DNA of 25,480 nucleotides from a virus: positions 1 to 25,480 of IMG/VR virus record IMGVR_UViG_3300021962_000589. One strand, 5' to 3'. Both the position numbers and the translations under genes were made by a program. Each line of letters opens with the position of its first letter. Positions within the stretch are counted from its first letter, which is position 1. The notes under the pieces were generated by a model. It had not been told where the DNA came from. It did not search any database and was given only the letters and a program-made list of their open reading frames with translations. Shown one piece after another: positions 20,130-25,480 of this stretch.

Positions 20130-20545
20130 TGTCCCAGTTAATCCTGCAATGTGAACCCGTCTACGAGTTTGTAACGAAGTTTTTCCCGCTAGTTAGATCT
20201 GCGGGACAGCAGGGTATCGGTCTCGAAAAGGATGGTCGCCTAATCGCAGGTGTCATCTACGACGATTTCAACGGCTCCAATATCTGGATGCACGTTGCAG
20301 CAGAACCAGGAAAGCAGTGGCTGAATAGGCAATTCTTATTCGCCTGCTTTTCCTATCCATTTAATCAACTTAACTGCAAGCGGGTCTCCGGTTGGGTTGA
20401 AGCAAGTAACGCAGACGCTAGACGCTTTGACGAACACCTCGGTTTCCAGAAGGAGGCTGTGTTGACAAGCGCAGCTCGAGACGGCGGTGACGTCATTATC
20501 TATCGTATGTTTAAGGAAGAGTGTAAATATGTACACAAGAGATGA
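20129..20545 (+). CDS. GNAT-like protein next to ejection proteins
   Basis: 138 residues with the order of a small GNAT acetyltransferase: GIGLEKDGRLIAGVIYDDFN strands, a central WMHVAA strand, a helix (WLNRQFLFACFSYPFNQLN), VSGWVEASNADARRFDEHLG and a C-terminal strand (GGDVIIYRM). The R/Q-x-x-G-x-G/A acetyl-CoA loop is not clear, so activity is uncertain. Proteins like this recur at this place in podovirus genomes. T7 gp13, a small internal-virion protein of similar length, is also GNAT-like as I remember. It may be a catalytically dead assembly factor for ejection proteins or an enzyme acting on them. It overlaps the next gene by 17 bases. Confidence 0.7.
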   Translation: MSQLILQCEPVYEFVTKFFPLVRSAGQQGIGLEKDGRLIAGVIYDDFNGSNIWMHVAAEPGKQWLNRQFLFACFSYPFNQLNCKRVSGWVEASNADARRFDEHLGFQKEAVLTSAARDGGDVIIYRMFKEECKYVHKR

Positions 20546-21710
20546 GTTCGGCGGGTATATGTACCCAGACAATGCTTTCCAACCGGAAGGTGGCAAGCGA
20601 GGTCCATTCAATCGAAGCATGAAGCTTTGGGGTGGTGGCGGTAAGGGTGGTGGTGCACCCGATCCTAATCCAGGAATGCTTGCTTCAGCGGAGGCCGCTA
20701 AAACAGTAGCCGCATCCAACGAACGAATTGCCACAGAAAGCTTGAATTTCTACAAGCAACAGTACGAAGAATTGAAGCCTTTGTTCAATCAGATTACTGC
20801 CAGCCAGCTCGAGACAGATGCTGCAACACGTAAGCAAGGTCAAGAGTATTACGACTTCTACAAGAACACATTCAGACCTGTAGAAGAGAAGCTTGTGAAA
20901 GATGCGCAGGACTACAACACAGAAGCCAAGCGTGAACAGCTGGCTAGCACCGCAGCGGCTGACGTTGGTCAGGCATTTGGTATGGCTCGTGGTCAACAGA
21001 ATAGACAGTTAGCAGCAGCTGGCTTGCGCCCAGACTCAAACAGATTCGCCGCTCTTAACAACAACCTATTAGTTCAAGAGGCTCTAGCCAAGGCTGGATC
21101 ACAAAACAAAGCACGTACTGACGCAGAGAACCTTGGTTACGCCCGTATTCAAGACGCAGTTTCTCTAGGCAAAGGTCTTCCTGGCAATTCAACCACATCA
21201 TATGGCGTGTCATTGAACGCAGGTAACTCTGCTGGTCAGAACGCTAATGCATCGTATGCCGCCATGAACCAGGGCTACAACACGGCTATCAACGCCAACA
21301 ACGCCGCATCCAACGCTTATGGCACAGCAGGCAACATCTATGGTCAAGAGTTCAGTGGTCGTATGCAGGGCTACAACGCACAACAACAAGCAGCTGGTGG
21401 CTTTGCTAAGGGACTTGGTAGCTTGATTGGTACCGGCTTGAGCATGAGCACGGGAGCTGGTGGTGCATCAGTTGGTGCAAAGCTACTTGGCTTCGCTGAC
21501 GGTGGTCCTCTAGAGAAGAAGGGCGCTATACGTGGTCCTGGCGGTCCAGTGGACGACAAGATCCCAGCCATGCTTTCTAACGGCGAATACGTTCTTCCTG
21601 CCGACACAGTTAAGAAGATTGGTAAAGACAAGCTAGACAAGGTTGTGAAGGAAACACATACGCCAGCTGAAATCCAGCGTAAGCGTAAAGCTCTTAAGGG
21701 GAAGAAATAA
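20529..21710 (+). CDS. Internal virion / ejection protein 1
   Basis: 393 residues from ATG 20529, with AAGGA just upstream at 20513-20517; earlier in-frame starts lie inside the GNAT gene. The N-terminus (TRDEFGGYMYPDNAFQPEGG) and a Gly-rich turn precede a long helical Ala/Gln-rich body (NERIATESLNFYKQQYEELK … ATRKQGQEYYDFYKNTF…). A Gly/Ala-rich hydrophobic stretch (GGFAKGLGSLIGTGLSMSTG, near 295-315) leads to a C-terminal FADGGP and the motif GPVDDKIPAMLSNGEYVLPA. The last motif is frequent in phage internal and tape-like proteins. Likely carried in the head and ejected to help form the transperiplasmic channel, by analogy with T7 gp14/gp15. Confidence 0.75.
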   Translation: MYTRDEFGGYMYPDNAFQPEGGKRGPFNRSMKLWGGGGKGGGAPDPNPGMLASAEAAKTVAASNERIATESLNFYKQQYEELKPLFNQITASQLETDAATRKQGQEYYDFYKNTFRPVEEKLVKDAQDYNTEAKREQLASTAAADVGQAFGMARGQQNRQLAAAGLRPDSNRFAALNNNLLVQEALAKAGSQNKARTDAENLGYARIQDAVSLGKGLPGNSTTSYGVSLNAGNSAGQNANASYAAMNQGYNTAINANNAASNAYGTAGNIYGQEFSGRMQGYNAQQQAAGGFAKGLGSLIGTGLSMSTGAGGASVGAKLLGFADGGPLEKKGAIRGPGGPVDDKIPAMLSNGEYVLPADTVKKIGKDKLDKVVKETHTPAEIQRKRKALKGKK

Positions 21711-22816
21711 TGGCTATTGGATTGGGTGCGTTCGGCGGATTCGCTGAAGGACTGACTGAGGGATACAGAGGCGGCACAGCATTGCGTCTGTCTGAACAAA
21801 AAGATGCTCGTGAAGCTGAGGCATTTAAGTTGCAGCAAGAGAACGCCAAGCTAGATCTCGATGCAAAGAAGCGTGATGCCGAGTATCAGCAAGAGCTTAA
21901 AGATCGTATGGCCTCCCTACAGAGCGAGCTCAAAGGTGGCGTCATCGGTGGTGAAGCCGAAGATGAATTCGGTACGGCTATCGGCAAGGTTCAATACGGA
22001 TCTGCAGGCGAGGCTGAGAAAGCAATGAAATCACAAGGTCTTCGCTTTAAAGAAGGCACTGTCATTGAGAAGCCAGCAATGGATGCAATTGATTTCCAGT
22101 TGCGTGCAGCTGATACGTTGAAGGAAGTTGCTGCCAAGTACGGCAAAGTGGATCTCAAAATGCTTAAGGAGTCTCGTGACTTCGGTCGCCAGATTCAGTC
22201 TGAAGGCGCTATCGATGCGATGAAATACTTCATGACCAATCCGAGTGACCAGGATGGCGCAAAGAAGATTTTCAATAAGAACGGCAAGGTAAAACTTGGC
22301 GATGACGTACAACTCGGTATGAAGGACGGCATGTTTGGTCCTACTGTATTTGGTTACAAGCTTGGACCCAAGGGCGAGAAGATCGAAGTGTTCGATGGCT
22401 TCCGAGACATCATCCTTCCCTCAATGAGTCCTGAAGCTTACGCATCAACAATGGCTAGCTTTAAGGGAACTGAAGTTAAAGAGAAGGGCGAGAACGTTCG
22501 TCTTGGTGCGAAGTTGGCTAGTGATGAAGTCATTGCTGCTGGCAAGAACAAGATTGAAACCGCCAAGCTCAATCAAGAGTCAACCAAAGCATTGAACGAT
22601 GTGATGAAGAATCGATTCTCCGGCATCTTCCGCAACCCAATCGATAACGCAGAAGCGGCTAGACAGAAAACAATCGAGGGAGCAATTGGTCAACGAGCCG
22701 AGCAGTACATGGCGACCGGCAAAGTGGGCGTGCAAGAGGCTGTCAATCGTGCACAAGCCGACGTGTTCCGTGACTTCAAGGTTGATATTTCTGAACTAGC
22801 ACCTAAGAAAAAGTAA
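21710..22816 (+). CDS. Internal virion / ejection protein 2
   Basis: 368 residues, mainly helical and charged. The N-terminus GLGAFGGFAEGLTEGYRGGT is Gly-rich with a weak amphipathic helix and leads into a coiled coil (about 25-75: KDAREAEAFKLQQENAKLDL …). Then come mixed helical domains with a central FGPTVFGYKLGPKGEKIEVF segment and a last helical part (NRFSGIFRNPIDNAEAARQK). The start ‘G-AF-x-GFA-x-G’ followed by a coiled coil is common in middle-sized proteins of podovirus ejection modules. Position between ejection protein 1 and the giant protein, with TAATG coupling, supports an internal virion role. No enzyme motif seen. Confidence 0.72.
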   Translation: MAIGLGAFGGFAEGLTEGYRGGTALRLSEQKDAREAEAFKLQQENAKLDLDAKKRDAEYQQELKDRMASLQSELKGGVIGGEAEDEFGTAIGKVQYGSAGEAEKAMKSQGLRFKEGTVIEKPAMDAIDFQLRAADTLKEVAAKYGKVDLKMLKESRDFGRQIQSEGAIDAMKYFMTNPSDQDGAKKIFNKNGKVKLGDDVQLGMKDGMFGPTVFGYKLGPKGEKIEVFDGFRDIILPSMSPEAYASTMASFKGTEVKEKGENVRLGAKLASDEVIAAGKNKIETAKLNQESTKALNDVMKNRFSGIFRNPIDNAEAARQKTIEGAIGQRAEQYMATGKVGVQEAVNRAQADVFRDFKVDISELAPKKK

Positions 22817-22819
22817 ATA

Positions 22820-25480
22820 ATGGCTGACATCTACAAAACTTCAATTGAAGCGGGCCGAGAAGCTCGCAGCAGAGGACAAACTGGCGAACCTCCTGGTGGT
22901 GACGCTTCACTTGGAGTGATGGCAGATCAGATCAGCGACGGGATGAATATCCGTGGATCTTCTGCGGCAGCCCCCAGAGCAACGGCGATTGCTCCTCCCA
23001 CTACAACCAGAAGTGCGCCTGTTGATACGACAGAAGACATCCTGGCTGCAATCTCGGCTCAACCGACTCGTGATCCAGCGGAGATGGAAGCTGAAGCTCA
23101 GGCTCTAGCTGCGCCAGCTGAACCAGGAATCATTGACTCTGCAGCCAAGGGTCTCAAGTCCGTTAAGGTTACCTGGGACTTCCTAGCAAACAAGCTAGAG
23201 AACTTCGTTACTGGTGACGGCAGTACTACAGCGCCGATCCTTCAGAAGAGCGTTGAAGAATACAAAGCAATGGCATCAGACCCACGCATCCAAGAGATGA
23301 TTCAGTTGGGTAACGATGCTCCTGGCTACTACGAAGCTGGCAAAGCAATGCTTAGCTACGCCGCTCGTAACCCAGGCTTGATCGCCAACTTCCTAGCAGA
23401 GCAGGGTGCAGCCGTTGTTGCATCTCTACCTGTTGGTGGCGTGGCTGGTCGTGTCGCTGGTGCAGCAGTAACCCGCACAGCTCTTAGCCAAGGTGTTAAG
23501 CAAGCTACTGTTATGGGCGCTACTGGTGCCGGTATCAACTCATCTGCCGTTGTATTGGGATCTCTCGGTACCAACTACGCAGAAGGTCTAGATAAATTCA
23601 AGGGTGACACAAACGCAGCTGCCGATTACGCAGCCACCAAGACTCTTGCCGAAGTTCCAGCCAACGCTGTTGCCGGTATGTTCTTGGGCGTTAACCCTTT
23701 CAGCCGCTTTGCCGCCAAGTCTCCGACCGCAGCAACTGCCGGTAACGTAGGCTTCCAGACATCCGTTCAGGGTGCTGGCGGTGGTCTAGGTGCAGTTCAA
23801 GCTGCCCAGTCCGTAGGCGAAGAAGCCGGTAAAGGCGAGATCCTTGCCGAGATCTTTGGTGAAGGTGTACTTGCACCTATCGATATGTACCAAGGTCGCC
23901 GTGAAGCCAAGCGTGGTCTCACTCCTCCTCCTCCTCCTGCAGCAACTCCTGCAGCGACAACAACCCCAACTCCAGTTACACCAGCCCCAGGCGGCATTGT
24001 CCAAGATCAGGACTTTTCTCGTTTGTCAGCTGATGAATTCCAATCTGCCATTGAGAGCCCAGCATTTATGGCCGCTATGTACAGCCGTGCTGATGCGGGT
24101 ACTCGAGCCAAACTCCAAGCAGCCAACCCTAACCTAGACCTTGCCGCTCTTTCTCAAGACGCCAATCTAGTAATGGATGGCATGAAGATGGCGGACAACG
24201 GCACTGGTCCTGAGTTCGTTTCAATGTTCAACCAGGCTATCGCTGACATCAAAGAGAGTGCACAAGCACCAGCTCCAAAGGCTGCAACACCAGCGACAGA
24301 CGCCCCATTTGATGGTGGCACTCCGGTTGGTCAAGGTCCAAACGATTTCATCCCAGCTCGTGAGAAGTTGCGTATGGCTCAGGAGTTGGCGCAAGAAGGT
24401 CAGATGCTTGCCGCTGGCGAGACGATCACCAAAGAACAAGCCGATGCAATCAAAGCACAGAAGGCTGACCCTACAGTTAAACAACCTACTGGTGAAGAAG
24501 ACACGCCTGTTGCTGCTCAGCCTAGCCCTCTAGCCCGCCTATCCCAGGTAGAGCAAGAGATTAGAACTACGCCAGAGCAAGTCCAGGACGGTGAGCAAAT
24601 CACAGTTGCCTGGGTAAATACAGGTGAGACCAACCCACAGGTTAAGACTGGCACAGTCAAATCCAAAGGCGACATGAAGTGGGTTGAATGGGAAGAGGGC
24701 ACACTGCCAAATGGCAAGCCAACCAAGCAACGCATCTTCCTCACCGAAGACTCTAGCGCTGTTATTAACCCAACAGCCCAGGACGTTGAGGCTCTTAAAA
24801 CTCAAGCTGAAGAACAACAGGCTGCGAGAGCGAAGCCCAAGCAACAGCAAGTGGCACCAGCTCAGCTATCACAAGCGGAGCAGAACCTTGCGTCTCAGCG
24901 TGAGGCGGAGAGAATTGATGATGAGAAAAGATTTGGTGAGCCAACCCTTGCTGACGCTATTAACAATAACAAACCAGTTTACTTCGACTCTCGCACAACG
25001 AGCGGTGTAACAACTTACTACGCCAAGGGTATCGGAAGTATCGAGGGCAAGTATCAAGTTCAACTTGATTTAACACCAGAGGAAGTTCGTGCTGCCAAGA
25101 TAGCTGAGGGAGATATATCTCTGGCAGAGAATATGGAAGAGCGAGAGGCTGCAAGACAGGCGCTTAACGATGCTCTTCTGCCGGCGGCTAAACGCAGATT
25201 ACAAAAAACCTCTAGCAACGTAGCAACAACAGCAACACCAACAAACAAAGTAGAGGCAACCCCTGAAGCCCAGGCTCAACCTCGCTTTGGTTTGCCTAGC
25301 ACTATCAGTGTTGACGATAAAGTATATGTAGTTGAGATTGGTCCTACAGGTAAGAAGCGTGGCGACAATAGTCCTGTCCATGCATTCGTATCTCACAAGG
25401 GCAAGGTCATCAAGATCGACGCCCAATCAATCATTGATCAGTTTGACTCTGAGCCTTGGACTACACCGAAGGTAGAGGGC
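22820..25480 (+). CDS. Giant internal virion / ejection protein (5' part, runs off the window)
   Basis: ATG 22820, open through the last base: 887 codons without a stop. The N-terminal ~100 residues are Pro/Ala-rich with helical islands (EDILAAISAQPTRDP). A domain at about 105-185 (KGLKSVKVTWDFLANKLENF … NDAPGYYEAGKAML) leads to a Gly/Ala-rich hydrophobic region (about 187-255: LIANFLAEQGAAVVASLPVG …) that could insert into membranes. A Pro5 linker (about 370) and several disordered Ala/Pro/Gln-rich linkers alternate with small folded modules, e.g. ITVAWVNTGETNPQVKTGTV near 595 and ISVDDKVYVVEIGPTGKKRG near 830. Large proteins of this build at the end of podovirus structural clusters are ejected first and often carry a lytic transglycosylase or other enzymes further on; none is visible in this part. 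Confidence 0.8.
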   Translation, partial: MADIYKTSIEAGREARSRGQTGEPPGGDASLGVMADQISDGMNIRGSSAAAPRATAIAPPTTTRSAPVDTTEDILAAISAQPTRDPAEMEAEAQALAAPAEPGIIDSAAKGLKSVKVTWDFLANKLENFVTGDGSTTAPILQKSVEEYKAMASDPRIQEMIQLGNDAPGYYEAGKAMLSYAARNPGLIANFLAEQGAAVVASLPVGGVAGRVAGAAVTRTALSQGVKQATVMGATGAGINSSAVVLGSLGTNYAEGLDKFKGDTNAAADYAATKTLAEVPANAVAGMFLGVNPFSRFAAKSPTAATAGNVGFQTSVQGAGGGLGAVQAAQSVGEEAGKGEILAEIFGEGVLAPIDMYQGRREAKRGLTPPPPPAATPAATTTPTPVTPAPGGIVQDQDFSRLSADEFQSAIESPAFMAAMYSRADAGTRAKLQAANPNLDLAALSQDANLVMDGMKMADNGTGPEFVSMFNQAIADIKESAQAPAPKAATPATDAPFDGGTPVGQGPNDFIPAREKLRMAQELAQEGQMLAAGETITKEQADAIKAQKADPTVKQPTGEEDTPVAAQPSPLARLSQVEQEIRTTPEQVQDGEQITVAWVNTGETNPQVKTGTVKSKGDMKWVEWEEGTLPNGKPTKQRIFLTEDSSAVINPTAQDVEALKTQAEEQQAARAKPKQQQVAPAQLSQAEQNLASQREAERIDDEKRFGEPTLADAINNNKPVYFDSRTTSGVTTYYAKGIGSIEGKYQVQLDLTPEEVRAAKIAEGDISLAENMEEREAARQALNDALLPAAKRRLQKTSSNVATTATPTNKVEATPEAQAQPRFGLPSTISVDDKVYVVEIGPTGKKRGDNSPVHAFVSHKGKVIKIDAQSIIDQFDSEPWTTPKVEG

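Noticed and set aside
20487-20528. Earlier in-frame start for ejection protein 1
   Set aside because: ATG 20529 has AAGGA upstream and gives a sensible N-terminus; the extension is the GNAT gene read out of frame.
24684-25010. Plus-strand frame of 108 codons inside the giant gene
   Set aside because: Leu/Arg/Ser-rich shadow of the Gln/Lys/Ala codons of the main frame; no ribosome binding site.
1-25480. CRISPR array, insertion sequence, integrase, attachment site or origin
   Set aside because: No spaced direct repeats, transposase, recombinase or iteron-like cluster was seen; the only regular repeats are the coding 54-bp units and the glycine codon runs.

Overview
The window is a 25.5 kb piece of the late (virion, tail and lysis) region of a tailed double-stranded DNA phage with a podovirus-like gene set: TerL, a ~700-residue portal, scaffold, an HK97-fold type coat protein, a DUF6682-like adaptor, a nozzle-like protein and a run of large internal/ejection proteins, with no tape measure, tail tube or sheath gene. 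Almost every gene reads rightward and most neighbours overlap or abut (TAATG, TGATG, ATGA junctions). The host is probably a Gram-negative bacterium: there is a three-TM gene-transfer-agent type holin, a signal-less GH24 lysozyme, ordinary AGGAG ribosome binding sites and two sigma70-like promoters. No integrase, repressor or replication gene is present, so lifestyle cannot be judged.

Layout. 1-243: the 3' end of a likely tRNA, then a ~200 nt stretch of uncertain content. 244-4805: small unknown, terminase small subunit, TerL, an inverted HNH-AP2 homing endonuclease, portal. 4818-7723: two small unknowns, a leader with competing hairpins, scaffold, major capsid protein, strong terminator. 7785-9384: small head genes, including a 52-codon gene nested out of frame, and two connector/adaptor genes. 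9384-13169: BppU-like domain protein, an 18-residue-repeat protein, a fibre-associated protein, a fibre ending in a self-cleaving S74 chaperone, and a polyglycine adhesin. 13184-15088: a three-gene set holding a stand-alone asparagine-synthetase-like PP-loop enzyme followed directly by a cupin. 15117-18130: after a terminator and promoter, a lysis and small-gene block (small membrane protein, ferritin-like protein, small unknown, HTH-metallophosphoesterase, Cys-rich protein, basic peptide, holin, endolysin). 18130-25480: nozzle, small unknown, GNAT-like protein and three internal/ejection proteins, the last running off the window.

The genes form one packaging, capsid, tail, lysis and ejection programme. 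The most unusual parts are the PP-loop/cupin cassette between adhesin and lysis genes, the excess of the palindrome CTCGAG in all three reading frames and in intergenic DNA, the nested 52-residue gene, a terminator-like hairpin inside the holin gene, and two promoters predicted to yield leaderless or almost leaderless messages. All family assignments come from reading the sequence and remembered motifs; no database search was run.
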